Source of the DNA: Clostridium sp. C105KSO13
GTDB lineage: Bacteria; Bacillota; Clostridia; Lachnospirales; Lachnospiraceae
DNA: 64,000 nucleotides
Assembly: GCF_001517425.1 (NCBI RefSeq)
Contig: NZ_FBWL01000171.1
Coordinates: forward strand, 283,698 to 347,697
Reading direction: 5' to 3'
Positions 43,296 to 51,685 of this stretch are shown here, piece after piece. A program made the translations under genes and the position numbers. The notes beneath the pieces were generated by a model. It was not told the origin of the DNA, ran no database searches, and was given only the letters and a program-made list of their open reading frames with translations. How positions within the stretch are numbered: the stretch's first letter is position 1; each line of letters begins with the position of its first letter.

Positions 43296-44675
43296 TTGCC
43301 ATCCAAAAGGAATACGTCCATTAATATAAAAAGATATAAAAGAAAGCGTGAAATGAATATAGGAGTTTTCATTTTTGCGATTATGTTCCTCTACCTTATA
43401 ATAACTGTTATCATGTACGCCGCACAGAAGAGGGTATCCATTTATGAAGTGCGTGAAGGCAGCATTCTCAATGATTATTCTTACAACGGTCTTGTAATCA
43501 GAGATGAGACTGTAGTAGATGCTGAAGAATCTGGATATATCAATTATTGCCAGGGTGATAGCAGCAAAGTAAAATCCGGTGCCAATGTATATGTGATTTC
43601 TTCTAAAAAAATGGCCTATGATGATAAGGCAAAAGAAAGAGCTGCCCCCTTGAACAAGGAAGAGCAGAACACCATCAGGGTTAAAATGCAGAATTTCAAT
43701 GAAAATTTTAATACACAAAAGTTTTCATCTGTCTATTCTTTAAAAAATGAAATTGCAAATGCCTTTCTCCTTGCGGCCCATCAGACCCAAACGTCTAGAA
43801 TAGAAGAAATGCTTGCCGACAACGGCACCAATGCAAATATTTATACGTCTCCCAGGGACGGAATTTTTGTATTGGATTTTGACGGATATGAATCCTTAAC
43901 CGCAGACTCCTTCCAGAAAAAAGATTTTGATAAAAGCAACTACAAAAAGGTAAGCCTGGAAGATAGCATGAATATTGAAAAAGGCAAACCGGTCTACAAG
44001 CTTATATCTAACGAAGACTGGTCTGTGCTCATAGAACTGGATGAGGATATTGCAAAGAAATTATCAGATCTGACTTATGTGAAGACCCGGATAGACAAGG
44101 ATAGTGAGTCCATATGGGCCAATTTTTCTATTGTAAAGAAAGAGGGAGAATATTACGGGAAGCTGGATTATGACAATTCAATGATCCGTTATGCTAATGA
44201 CAGGTTTCTGAATGTTGAATTGATTCTGGAAGATGAAAGAGGACTAAAAATTCCCAGAAGCAGCGTAGTAGAGCAGGACTTCTATGAAGTACCTCAGGAG
44301 TATATTACATTTGGCGGCAATAGCTCATCTTCTGGGGTAATGGTTCGGGGAAAAGGTGGAACAGCCGTTTTTCGTACGGCAGATATCTATAAATCTACGG
44401 AGGATGGACAAGTGTATTTAAGCCCTCTGGATCTGAAAGCCGGCACAGTGCTCATAAAGCCGGAATCTTCGGAGGCAATGGAATTATCTGAAACAAAACC
44501 CCTGAAAGGTGTCTATAATATTAACAAAGGGTATGCCGTATTCAGACAGGTCACTATTCTCGCCGAAAGTGATGAATATTATATTGTCAAGGAAGGCGAC
44601 TCCCAGGGCCTGTTCAACTACGACCATATTGTTCAGGAAGGTGATTCTGTCAGAGAAGACGAGGTTGTATTTTAA
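43296..44675 (+). CDS. HlyD-like membrane adaptor protein, uncharacterised
   Basis: 459 residues. A basic N-terminus (KRNTSINIKRYKRKREM) is followed by one membrane helix (IGVFIFAIMFLYLIITVIMY) near residues 22-41. The rest is a large extracytoplasmic part with a lipoyl/barrel-sandwich-like segment (EESGYINYCQGDSSKVKSG) and a helical middle. The pattern fits the HlyD/membrane-fusion adaptor fold, but no transporter partner is adjacent. TTG at 43296 follows GGAGGGAG. It precedes yggS-sepF, a placement seen in many Lachnospiraceae, so a division or envelope role is possible. No function assigned. Confidence 0.75.
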   Translation: MPSKRNTSINIKRYKRKREMNIGVFIFAIMFLYLIITVIMYAAQKRVSIYEVREGSILNDYSYNGLVIRDETVVDAEESGYINYCQGDSSKVKSGANVYVISSKKMAYDDKAKERAAPLNKEEQNTIRVKMQNFNENFNTQKFSSVYSLKNEIANAFLLAAHQTQTSRIEEMLADNGTNANIYTSPRDGIFVLDFDGYESLTADSFQKKDFDKSNYKKVSLEDSMNIEKGKPVYKLISNEDWSVLIELDEDIAKKLSDLTYVKTRIDKDSESIWANFSIVKKEGEYYGKLDYDNSMIRYANDRFLNVELILEDERGLKIPRSSVVEQDFYEVPQEYITFGGNSSSSGVMVRGKGGTAVFRTADIYKSTEDGQVYLSPLDLKAGTVLIKPESSEAMELSETKPLKGVYNINKGYAVFRQVTILAESDEYYIVKEGDSQGLFNYDHIVQEGDSVREDEVVF

Positions 44676-44693
44676 GCAGAGAGGTGACAATAA

Positions 44694-45386
44694 ATGTTAA
44701 AACAACAGTTGGAAGAAGTCGAGAAAAAAATACAGGGTGCCTGTGAGCGGGCCAAAAGGACAAGGGACGAGGTGGCACTGATTGCTGTCAGCAAGACAAA
44801 ACCTGTGGCTGTTCTTCAGGAAGCGTATGACCTTGGTATACGTGTTTTTGGGGAAAACAAAGTGCAGGAACTTACAGAAAAACAGGAAGCTCTGCCCAAT
44901 GATATTCAATGGCATATGATTGGACATCTCCAGACAAATAAGGTGAAATACATTGTTGATAAGGTTGCATTAATTCATTCCGTAGATTCTCTGAAGCTGG
45001 CAAAAACCATTGAAAAGGAGTCTGCAAAGAAGAATTGTGTAACACATATTTTGATCGAGGTAAATGTAGCTGAAGAGGAAAGTAAATTTGGACTTAAAAT
45101 GATGGAAGTGATTCCATTTATTGAAAAAATAGCTTTATTTAAGCACATTAAGGTGGATGGCCTCATGACAATTGCTCCATTTGTTGATAATCCTGAAGAT
45201 AATCGCTCAGTTTTCGCTAATTTACAAAAATTATCTGTTGACATTGAGAAGAAAAACATTGATAATGTTAATGTAAGTATACTTTCAATGGGGATGACCA
45301 ATGATTACGAGGTTGCGATTGAAGAAGGAGCAACTATGGTTCGCGTGGGAACCGGAATCTTTGGTGCCAGGAATTATACCGCATAG
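44694..45386 (+). CDS. PLP homeostasis protein (YggS/PROSC family)
   Basis: 230 residues, single-domain TIM-barrel PLP-binding protein. AVSKTKPVAVLQEAYDLGI holds the PLP lysine; FGENKVQEL and WHMIGHLQTNKVKYI follow, and SMGMTNDYEVAIEEGATMVR is at the C-terminus. It buffers free PLP in the cytoplasm. It is encoded just before sepF, a neighbour relation widely conserved in Gram-positives. Start after GAGAGGTGAC. Confidence 0.95.
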   Translation: MLKQQLEEVEKKIQGACERAKRTRDEVALIAVSKTKPVAVLQEAYDLGIRVFGENKVQELTEKQEALPNDIQWHMIGHLQTNKVKYIVDKVALIHSVDSLKLAKTIEKESAKKNCVTHILIEVNVAEEESKFGLKMMEVIPFIEKIALFKHIKVDGLMTIAPFVDNPEDNRSVFANLQKLSVDIEKKNIDNVNVSILSMGMTNDYEVAIEEGATMVRVGTGIFGARNYTA

Positions 45387-45464
45387 CGCATAATAAACTG
45401 GATCAGAAAGTATCTTTAAAAATATATTTATGCGTCGGGAGAGTGCATAAGATAGGAGTGTAAA

Positions 45465-45998
45465 ATGGGTGTGTTTGATAAATTTTTGGACATCATGAAG
45501 TTGAATGACGACGAATACGACGATGACGACTTCTATGATGACGAATTTGATAATGACGAATTTGATGAAAAACCGCGTCACTCTCTGTTTGGTAAAAAGT
45601 CCGGCAGAGACGTATATGACGATTTTGATATTCAGGAGGATAAAAAATCTGTATCTGCAGGCGGCAAGGTGACACCAATGCGGCAGCCTGTTTCCAGAAG
45701 AAGTGCGGCTATGGAAGTCTGTGTAGTTAAGCCTTCATCTGTGGATGATTCAAGAGAAATTACAGAGACACTGCTGGCAGGTCGCACAGTTATTTTGAAT
45801 CTGGAAGGTATGGATTTGGAAATAGCGCAGCGTATCATTGATTTTATTTCCGGTGCGACTTTCGCAATCAACGGTAATCTTCAGAAGATATCTAATTATA
45901 TCTTCCTTGTGACACCGACGAATGTTGATATTTCCGGTGATTTGCAGGATTTGCTGGGTGGATCCATGGAATCAGCTAATGTGAGGGGAAGATATTAA
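45465..45998 (+). CDS. sepF: Cell division protein SepF
   Basis: 177 residues. The short N-terminal membrane-binding helix (GVFDKFLDIMKL) is followed by an unusually acidic run of Asp, Glu, Tyr and Phe at about residues 14-42. The conserved C-terminal SepF domain follows, with RTVILNLEGMDLEIAQRIID and DFISGATFAINGNLQKIS. It bundles FtsZ filaments and tethers the Z-ring to the membrane. Start after GATAGGAGTG. Followed by ylmH. Confidence 0.95.
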   Translation: MGVFDKFLDIMKLNDDEYDDDDFYDDEFDNDEFDEKPRHSLFGKKSGRDVYDDFDIQEDKKSVSAGGKVTPMRQPVSRRSAAMEVCVVKPSSVDDSREITETLLAGRTVILNLEGMDLEIAQRIIDFISGATFAINGNLQKISNYIFLVTPTNVDISGDLQDLLGGSMESANVRGRY

Positions 45999-46005
45999 AT
46001 CTGTT

Positions 46006-46788
46006 ATGTTGAAGGATGAACAATTATTGGCAAAACGTCTGATAGAACTTTCAAAGACAGCGTACTACCGTGACACTATTACATATTCAGATTTTTTGAA
46101 TTTGAATGAATTGAATATTTTGCATTCTCTGCCAAAGGACATGCTTGATACAAACTATGCCACCTTTGGCGGATATAATTCAGCAGAGCGTCAGATGGCA
46201 GCATTTCTTCCTGATGCTCTTTCTTTTAGCGAAACCCGGGAGACAGATTTAGAAGACATTGGGTTTCCCTTTGCTGCTGTCAGTATAGCACCGCTCCATG
46301 AAAAGTTTGCCCAGATTCTTTCCCATCGAGATTACCTGGGGGCAATTCTCAATCTTGGCATTGAGCGCTCCAAATTAGGTGATATCCTGGTTGAAGGAGA
46401 TAAGTCGGTTGTTTTTATTCATGAAGGGCTTAGTTCTTTTCTGCAGGAGGAATTAAGCAGGGTTGGTCATACCAGTGTAAAGCTCTGTGAAATGAACCTT
46501 AAAGATTATCATTATACGCCCCGCTTTGAGGAAATCAAAGGGACCGTCGCATCAGTTCGACTGGATAGCCTTCTGTCACTTGTTTTTTCTTCTTCACGCA
46601 CAAAGTTAACTAGTCTGATTGAAGGGGAAAAGGTTTTTGTCAATGGAAGGCTCATGACGACTAATTCCTGCCAGGTAAAAGAAGAGGATGTCATTTCCGT
46701 CAGGGGAATGGGAAAAATCAGGTATAAAGGAATATTATCACGCACAAAAAAGAATCGGTTTCTTATATTAATCCATAAATATATATGA
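46006..46788 (+). CDS. YlmH-type RNA-binding protein with S4 domain
   Basis: 260 residues. N-terminal helical domain (LSKTAYYRDTITYSDFLNL), middle YlmH domain (HRDYLGAILNLGIERSKLGD) and a C-terminal S4 RNA-binding domain (SSSRTKLTSLIEGEKVFVNG). Recent work links YlmH in Bacillus to rescue of stalled ribosomes; division links come only from its gene neighbourhood. Starts 7 bases after sepF. Confidence 0.9.
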   Translation: MLKDEQLLAKRLIELSKTAYYRDTITYSDFLNLNELNILHSLPKDMLDTNYATFGGYNSAERQMAAFLPDALSFSETRETDLEDIGFPFAAVSIAPLHEKFAQILSHRDYLGAILNLGIERSKLGDILVEGDKSVVFIHEGLSSFLQEELSRVGHTSVKLCEMNLKDYHYTPRFEEIKGTVASVRLDSLLSLVFSSSRTKLTSLIEGEKVFVNGRLMTTNSCQVKEEDVISVRGMGKIRYKGILSRTKKNRFLILIHKYI

Positions 46789-46813
46789 AACAACCATACC
46801 AAGGAGTATAAGC

Positions 46814-47326
46814 ATGAACAATAGGAAAATAGGACATATTCAAAGTTATTTGCTGGCTGTCCTGGGATGTGCCGCACTGATAATAGCAGACCAGTTTACA
46901 AAGCATCTTGCTGCCTTGCACTTGAAAAGTCAGGAACCTTTTATTATCTGGAAAGGTGTATTTAAACTGGAATATTTGGAAAACCGGGGAGCCGCTTTCG
47001 GTATTATGCAAAACCGACAGCTTCTGCTCAGTTTGGGGGCCATTTTGATTATCTGCCTGGTCACATATTTCTATGGACGCATGCCACATACATCTCGGTT
47101 TTATCTGCTTCGCATCTGTTCCGTCATGGTGTGCGCAGGTGCGGTGGGGAATTTAATAGACAGGGTGCGGCAGAATTATGTGGTTGATTTTTTTTATTTT
47201 GAACTGATAAATTTTCCGATTTTTAATGTAGCTGACTGCTACGTTGTTGTTTCATGCATCTTGTTTGGATTCTCCATCCTTTTCTACTACAGGGAAGAGG
47301 AACTTAATTTTTTTAAGAAGGGATAA
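46814..47326 (+). CDS. lspA: Signal peptidase II (prolipoprotein)
   Basis: 170-residue membrane aspartyl protease with four helices. DQFTKHLA near the N-terminus, and GAVGNLIDRVRQNYVVDFF and FPIFNVADCYVV with the catalytic Asp pair. It cleaves lipoproteins such as the D,D-carboxypeptidase at 41922. Start after AAGGAGTAT. Followed 6 bases later by rluD. Confidence 0.97.
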   Translation: MNNRKIGHIQSYLLAVLGCAALIIADQFTKHLAALHLKSQEPFIIWKGVFKLEYLENRGAAFGIMQNRQLLLSLGAILIICLVTYFYGRMPHTSRFYLLRICSVMVCAGAVGNLIDRVRQNYVVDFFYFELINFPIFNVADCYVVVSCILFGFSILFYYREEELNFFKKG

Positions 47327-47332
47327 AAGCAG

Positions 47333-48238
47333 ATGGAAGATTTATTTTTTACAGCGGAAACAGCCGGAATGAGAATCGATAAATTTCTTTCAAATGCTGT
47401 GGACAATGTTTCCAGATCTTATATTCAAAAGCTGATTGAGAATGGTGCAGTCACAGTGAACGGAAAGGAGGTTAAGTCCAATTATAAAACAGGTTCTGGA
47501 GATTTGATAGCCATACACCTCCCTGAGCCTGAAATCCCTGACATTCAGCCGGAAGATATTCCGCTGGATATTTTATTTGAGGATGACGATATTTTGGTTG
47601 TAAATAAACCCAAGGGCATGGTTGTTCATCCAGCACCCGGACATTATAACCATACCCTTGTCAATGCTATTATGTTTCACTGCAGCAATAACCTATCTGG
47701 AATTAACGGAGTGTTAAGACCGGGAATTGTTCATCGGATCGACAAAGATACAACAGGCTCTTTACTTGTGTGTAAAAATGATGCCTCTCACCGAAGCCTG
47801 GCAGCGCAGCTTAAAGAACACAGCATAACCAGGAAATACCATGCAATTGTTCATGGAAATCTTAAAGAAGATACAGGCATTATTGATGCCCCGATAGGAC
47901 GTCATCCAATAGACAGAAAAAAAATGAGCATAAATGTCCCTCATGGACGCAGTGCTGTTACACACTACAGAGTACTAAAACGTTTTGGAAATTTCACCTA
48001 TATAGAATGTGAGTTGGAAACAGGACGCACCCACCAGATAAGAGTCCACATGGCATGTATTCATCATCCTATATTGGGGGATACTGTCTATGGACCGGCA
48101 AAATGTCCGTTTAAATTGGAGGGACAGACTCTGCATGCAAAAATACTTGGCTTCACGCATCCAACGACCTCTAAATATGTGGAATTTGATGCTCCACTCC
48201 CGGAATACTTTTTAGAGTTAATGAATAAGTTAAGATAA
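47333..48238 (+). CDS. rluD: 23S rRNA pseudouridine synthase RluD family
   Basis: 301 residues. N-terminal S4 domain (FLSNAVDNVSRSYIQKLIEN) and the catalytic domain with HRIDKDTTGSLLVCKND (catalytic Asp in HRIDKDT) and LETGRTHQIRVHMA. Modifies uridines in 23S rRNA; the exact target (RluD-like) is by family. Next to lspA, a conserved pair. Confidence 0.93.
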   Translation: MEDLFFTAETAGMRIDKFLSNAVDNVSRSYIQKLIENGAVTVNGKEVKSNYKTGSGDLIAIHLPEPEIPDIQPEDIPLDILFEDDDILVVNKPKGMVVHPAPGHYNHTLVNAIMFHCSNNLSGINGVLRPGIVHRIDKDTTGSLLVCKNDASHRSLAAQLKEHSITRKYHAIVHGNLKEDTGIIDAPIGRHPIDRKKMSINVPHGRSAVTHYRVLKRFGNFTYIECELETGRTHQIRVHMACIHHPILGDTVYGPAKCPFKLEGQTLHAKILGFTHPTTSKYVEFDAPLPEYFLELMNKLR

Positions 48239-48284
48239 ATATGCATACGAAAGCAAGCTTAATTGCGAAAATAATTCATTCATA

Positions 48285-48313
48285 TTGTAAATGTTTGCGA
48301 CATCTTGTATAAT
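48285..48313 (+). promoter_or_regulatory. Sigma-A-type promoter for the kinase-like gene
   Basis: TTGTAA (48285-48290), 17-base spacer, TATAAT (48308-48313), 64 bases before the start at 48377. Confidence 0.75.
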
Positions 48314-48376
48314 AATTAATGTAATGACCACATAAGTGGAACAAAAAGCTGTTTGACGTAAAGGAGAGTGACCGAA

Positions 48377-49024
48377 ATGAAAACAAACACGATTATTACA
48401 ATTGGCAGACAGTTCGGTAGTGCAGGCCGTGAAATAGGCTACAAAGTTGCTGACGACTTTGGAATTAAATTATATGACAAAGAAATGTTGATGCGAGCAG
48501 CAAAGGAAAGCGGAATCAGTGAAGAGATATTTGAAACTCATGACGAAAAGCCTACCAACAGCTTTTTATATTCTCTGGTAATGGATACTTATTCTATGGG
48601 GTATACCGGCAGTACTTATGCGGATATGCCTATTAATCACAAAGTCTTTCTGGCTCAATTTGATGCAATCAAAAAAATTGCCGATGATGGACCATGTATT
48701 TTAATAGGCCGATGTGCAGATTATGCCTTGGAATCCTATGAAAATGTAGTGAGCGTGTTTATCAATGCAGATTTGGACACACGAATCCGCAGAATTGCAC
48801 GGAAATACGATCTCACTGACGCCAAAGCAAAAGACATGATCACTAAGACTGACAAGAAGCGCTCCAGTTATTATAATTACTATACCAATAAAAAATGGTC
48901 AGATGCGGAGAGTTATGAATTATGTCTAAACAGTGGCGAACTCGGTGTGGAGGGAACTGCAAAGGCAATTGAGCAGTATGTAATGCTTAAAGAAACTATC
49001 AAAACAGAAGATAAAAAATTGTAA
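48377..49024 (+). CDS. Cytidylate kinase-like family protein
   Basis: 215 residues. P-loop-like GRQFGSAGREIGYKVADDFG at residues 10-29, then CILIGRCADYALES near residue 110, as in the cytidylate kinase-like family common in clostridia. These proteins are distinct from housekeeping Cmk and the substrate is uncertain. ATG at 48377 follows AAGGAGAGTG. The stop at 49024 is one base from the stop of the opposing recombinase gene at 49026, so no terminator separates the convergent pair. Confidence 0.85.
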   Translation: MKTNTIITIGRQFGSAGREIGYKVADDFGIKLYDKEMLMRAAKESGISEEIFETHDEKPTNSFLYSLVMDTYSMGYTGSTYADMPINHKVFLAQFDAIKKIADDGPCILIGRCADYALESYENVVSVFINADLDTRIRRIARKYDLTDAKAKDMITKTDKKRSSYYNYYTNKKWSDAESYELCLNSGELGVEGTAKAIEQYVMLKETIKTEDKKL

Positions 49025-49025
49025 T

Positions 49026-50093
49026 TTATGGTTCTCTAAGCTTTACCGCTTTGGCAGCCTTTCTACGGCGGTTTTCATCTATAGCTGCATAATGTTTCTT
49101 GGTGGTATTTACATCTTTGTGGCCCAGAACATCGGCCACAAGGTAAATATCACCAGTTTCTTTATATAGCGAAGTGCCATATGTGCTGCGTAGTTTATGG
49201 GGAGTGATTTTCTTGTTCGGTGTAATTTGTCCGGCGTATTTTTTTACCATATTTTCTACGGCCTGCACCCCCATCCTGCGTCTCTGGGTGGAAAGGAAAA
49301 GCGCATTTTCGTGACCGGGCAGGGGAATGGAAGACTGCCTGGTAGTATAAATATACATCTTGAGCGCATTTTCAACTTCCTCGCCAAAATAGACAACCAT
49401 TTCATTTCCACCTTTTCGCATAACTTTCACCCCGTTATTTTTAAAATCTACATCCTGGATATCCAGCCCCACACATTCGGAGACACGGATTCCGGTTCCA
49501 AGTAACAACGTTAGAATTGCAAGGTCTCTATTCCTTGTTTTCTCAAAATAAACCTTTCGCTGTCCGGTCAGATCATCACCGCCGTGTTCTACATATTCCA
49601 ATAGAGATGCCACTTCATCAGCATCCAACCTGATGATTGCTTTGTCATGCAGCTTTGGCATATCTACCAGCAGGGTCGGATTATTTTGAATGGCCTGTCT
49701 CTTGAAAAAATAGGCATAGAAACTCCTCAGTGCAGACATCTTGCGCGCAAGGCCCTTCTCAGTATTTGTAATCTGTTTTTCCTCAGGCCCCCTATAAACC
49801 TTCAGATATTCCTCATATTCTTCGATATCGACCGGTTCAATGCGGTCTAGATCCTTCACAGTAAACATATCCATGGTATAGTTCTTATATACAGGATTAT
49901 TCTCCATCAGAAAATGAAAGAATACACGAATGTCATAGGCATAAGATATTCGTGTTCTTGGAGAAGTTTTCGGCTCTATGGCACGAAAGTAATCCTTTGT
50001 AAAAGCAGGCATAGTTTTAAGTATTTCCCTAAGTCTCAGTGTATTGTCTATGTAGGCCTGCTCATGATAAGTTTTCCTTTTCTTATTAGACAT
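49026..50093 (-). CDS. Tyrosine recombinase, XerC/XerD-like
   Basis: 355 residues. N-terminal SAM-like core-binding domain, then catalytic residues: Arg in GTGIRVSECVGLD, HKLR in ITPHKLRSTYG, and HYAAI with the active Tyr after LGHKDVNTTKK. The protein is longer than XerC/D (about 300). It may be a chromosomal recombinase conserved in Lachnospiraceae rather than a phage integrase, since it sits next to the SOS locus with no other phage genes. It has its own extended -10 promoter. Substrate site unknown. Confidence 0.85.
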   Translation of the reverse strand: MSNKKRKTYHEQAYIDNTLRLREILKTMPAFTKDYFRAIEPKTSPRTRISYAYDIRVFFHFLMENNPVYKNYTMDMFTVKDLDRIEPVDIEEYEEYLKVYRGPEEKQITNTEKGLARKMSALRSFYAYFFKRQAIQNNPTLLVDMPKLHDKAIIRLDADEVASLLEYVEHGGDDLTGQRKVYFEKTRNRDLAILTLLLGTGIRVSECVGLDIQDVDFKNNGVKVMRKGGNEMVVYFGEEVENALKMYIYTTRQSSIPLPGHENALFLSTQRRRMGVQAVENMVKKYAGQITPNKKITPHKLRSTYGTSLYKETGDIYLVADVLGHKDVNTTKKHYAAIDENRRRKAAKAVKLREP

Positions 50094-50138
50094 TGCTTAT
50101 ACTCCTTGGTGAGGTTTTTTTGAATCTTCCCTTTTTAA

Positions 50139-50147
50139 ATTATATCA
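50139..50147 (-). promoter_or_regulatory. Extended -10 promoter for the recombinase gene
   Basis: On the minus strand TGATATAAT, 46 bases before the start at 50093; no clear -35. Confidence 0.55.
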
Positions 50148-50236
50148 TATCTGCAACTCTTGGTCTACATCTATTGGAAAAATCAGTATTTGTCGTATAG
50201 ATTGTTTTTACTTACTAAGCTATATTATATGTAAAT

Positions 50237-50278
50237 GAGGCAGTATAAAGAAAACCTCCATCTTCTTTATGCTGCCTC
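50237..50278 (-). terminator. Terminator after the LysM gene
   Basis: A 16-bp stem from GAGGCAGTATAAAGAA (50237-50252) and 50263-50278, with one G-T wobble, loop AACCTCCATC. It lies downstream of the LysM stop on the minus strand; the following T-run is short. The remaining 270-base gap shows no other gene. Confidence 0.6.
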
Positions 50279-50363
50279 TGGGTGAGTTTATATATCAATA
50301 TATGTAGGGATTACATATTGATATCGTAATATATAACCAGAATAATTCCGCTAATATCTTTTT

Positions 50364-50735
50364 TTATTTGACGATAAATTCCGAACTATCATAAGCAACC
50401 ATTAGATTCTGTCCGGCCTGAATATGATCTGAGCTCAATGAATTAATTTCTTTTAATGCCTGTACATAGTCGGGTATGGAAGTATAATCTTCTGTAATGT
50501 ATGTCCTGGCAATGTCCCACAATGTATCACCGGGCTGAATTACAATACTTTTGTAATAGTTGAAATTAACAGGTTCCTCTTTACGGCTGTCATGTGCTGA
50601 ACTTAATATACCTCCAAACAATGTACAAACACCAAAAACAATAAATACGGTAACAACCAATATGATAATCAGCCGGCGCAACTTCGTTGCCTCTTTTTGC
50701 GTGGCTGCATTTGAATTACTGCCTCTGCTTCCCAT
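50364..50735 (-). CDS. yneA: LysM membrane protein, YneA-like SOS division inhibitor
   Basis: 123 residues. A cytoplasmic N-terminus (GSRGSNSNAATQKEATKLRR) is followed by a membrane helix (LIIILVVTVFIVFGVCTLFG) near residues 20-39 and an extracellular LysM domain (VIQPGDTLWDIARTY) that binds peptidoglycan. The architecture and divergent position relative to lexA match YneA, which halts division during SOS. The start at 50735 follows GGAGGGG. A perfect promoter with LexA boxes drives it. The symbol rests on context as well as sequence. Confidence 0.85.
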   Translation of the reverse strand: MGSRGSNSNAATQKEATKLRRLIIILVVTVFIVFGVCTLFGGILSSAHDSRKEEPVNFNYYKSIVIQPGDTLWDIARTYITEDYTSIPDYVQALKEINSLSSDHIQAGQNLMVAYDSSEFIVK

Positions 50736-50785
50736 TATGTCCCCTCCTGTAGTATTGCTGTTTCTATTGCTATGTTCTTCTGTTA

Positions 50786-50799
50786 CAAACATCTGTTCT
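50786..50799. promoter_or_regulatory. LexA box 1 (leader of the LysM gene)
   Basis: CAAACATCTGTTCT; on the minus strand AGAACAGATGTTTG, which fits the CGAACNNNNGTTYG pattern with one change. It lies just after the LysM -10 element. Confidence 0.65.
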
Positions 50800-50809
50800 C
50801 TATAGGTAA

Positions 50810-50838
50810 ATTATATTACACGAACAAGTGTTTGTCAA
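50810..50838 (-). promoter_or_regulatory. Perfect sigma-A promoter of the LysM gene
   Basis: On the minus strand TTGACA (50833-50838), a 17-base spacer and TATAAT (50810-50815). This is a full consensus promoter, so it must be tightly repressed in normal growth. Confidence 0.9.
50821..50834. promoter_or_regulatory. LexA box 2 (inside the LysM promoter spacer)
   Basis: CGAACAAGTGTTTG, near-perfect LexA palindrome, occupying the spacer between -35 and -10 of the LysM promoter. Confidence 0.88.
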
Positions 50839-50857
50839 TAGTTTAAAGGAGGTTTCT

Positions 50858-50871
50858 CGAACATGTTTTCG
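50858..50871. promoter_or_regulatory. LexA-like box 3
   Basis: CGAACATGTTTTCG, an imperfect LexA palindrome between the two divergent promoters, sharing its last base with box 4. Confidence 0.5.
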
Positions 50872-50884
50872 TAACAAGTGTTTG
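50871..50884. promoter_or_regulatory. LexA box 4 (overlaps the lexA -35)
   Basis: GTAACAAGTGTTTG, a LexA-type half-perfect palindrome. It overlaps the -35 element TTGCCT of lexA, consistent with autorepression. Confidence 0.75.
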
Positions 50885-50910
50885 CCTTTTGAATTCAGAT
50901 ATGATATTAT
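50882..50910 (+). promoter_or_regulatory. lexA promoter
   Basis: TTGCCT (50882-50887), 17-base spacer, TATTAT (50905-50910), 55 bases before the lexA start. Confidence 0.75.
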
Positions 50911-50965
50911 ATTTACAAGATTATGTTGTATGGTTATTTGTGCGGATAATAAAAAGGAGGGGCCT

Positions 50966-51580
50966 ATGTCGCAGGGCAAGATCAGTAATAAGCAGTTAGA
51001 GATATTAGAGTGCATAAAGGAACAGACACTGAGAAGAGGATTCCCGCCTTCGGTGCGTGAGATTTGTGAGGCGGTAAATCTGAAATCTACTTCTTCTGTG
51101 CATTCCCATCTTGAAACACTTGAAAAGAATGGCTATATAAGGAGAGACCCCACAAAGCCTAGGGCGATAGAGATTTTGGACGATACCTTCAACCTTACAA
51201 GACGTGAAGTAGTGAATGTTCCTCTGGTTGGGAATGTTGCCGCCGGGGAACCTCTGCTTGCTCAGGAGCATATTGATGACTACTTTCCTATTCCAATGGA
51301 ATTTATGCCCAATAACCAGACCTTTATGTTGAGGGTAAAGGGAGAAAGCATGATTAATGCAGGAATTTTCGATGAGGATATGGTGCTGGTTGAACAGGCT
51401 CAGACAGCTGCTAACGGAGATATGGTAGTTGCACTTGTGGAGGACGGGGCTACTGTCAAGACATTTTACAAGGAGAAGGGATATTACCGTCTTCAGCCGG
51501 AAAATGATAATATGGATCCGATTATTGTAAATGAAGTATCTATTCTCGGTAAGGTAATCGGCGTTTTCCGCTTTCTCTAA
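50966..51580 (+). CDS. lexA: SOS repressor LexA
   Basis: 204 residues. Winged helix DNA-binding domain (RGFPPSVREICEAVNLKSTS, recognition helix) followed by the peptidase S24 part. The cleavage site is Ala-Gly in GNVAAGEPLL; the catalytic Ser is in VKGESMINAGI and the Lys in DGATVKTFYKEKG. The ATG at 50966 follows AAGGAGGGG; the long in-frame upstream region from 50828 is the operator region. It faces the LysM gene, with four LexA-type boxes between them. Confidence 0.97.
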   Translation: MSQGKISNKQLEILECIKEQTLRRGFPPSVREICEAVNLKSTSSVHSHLETLEKNGYIRRDPTKPRAIEILDDTFNLTRREVVNVPLVGNVAAGEPLLAQEHIDDYFPIPMEFMPNNQTFMLRVKGESMINAGIFDEDMVLVEQAQTAANGDMVVALVEDGATVKTFYKEKGYYRLQPENDNMDPIIVNEVSILGKVIGVFRFL

Positions 51581-51622
51581 ATTGAGTATCATCCTATTAG
51601 CTGCATAAAAACTTATGAATCA

Positions 51623-51678
51623 AGAAGAGCAGGAGGAGAAAATATGTTTAAGCATTACTTCTCTTCTCCTGCTTCTTT
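51623..51678. terminator. Bidirectional terminator between lexA and rsfS
   Basis: AGAAGAGCAGGAGGAGAA (51623-51640) pairs with TTCTCTTCTCCTGCTTCT at 51659-51676 with small bulges, followed by TTTAAT. A- and T-rich flanks on both sides; it lies between convergent genes. Confidence 0.75.
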
Positions 51679-51685
51679 AATCAAA

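Noticed and set aside
51005..51592. 195-residue minus-strand frame opposite lexA
   Set aside because: Antisense of lexA; its own sequence has no recognisable family.
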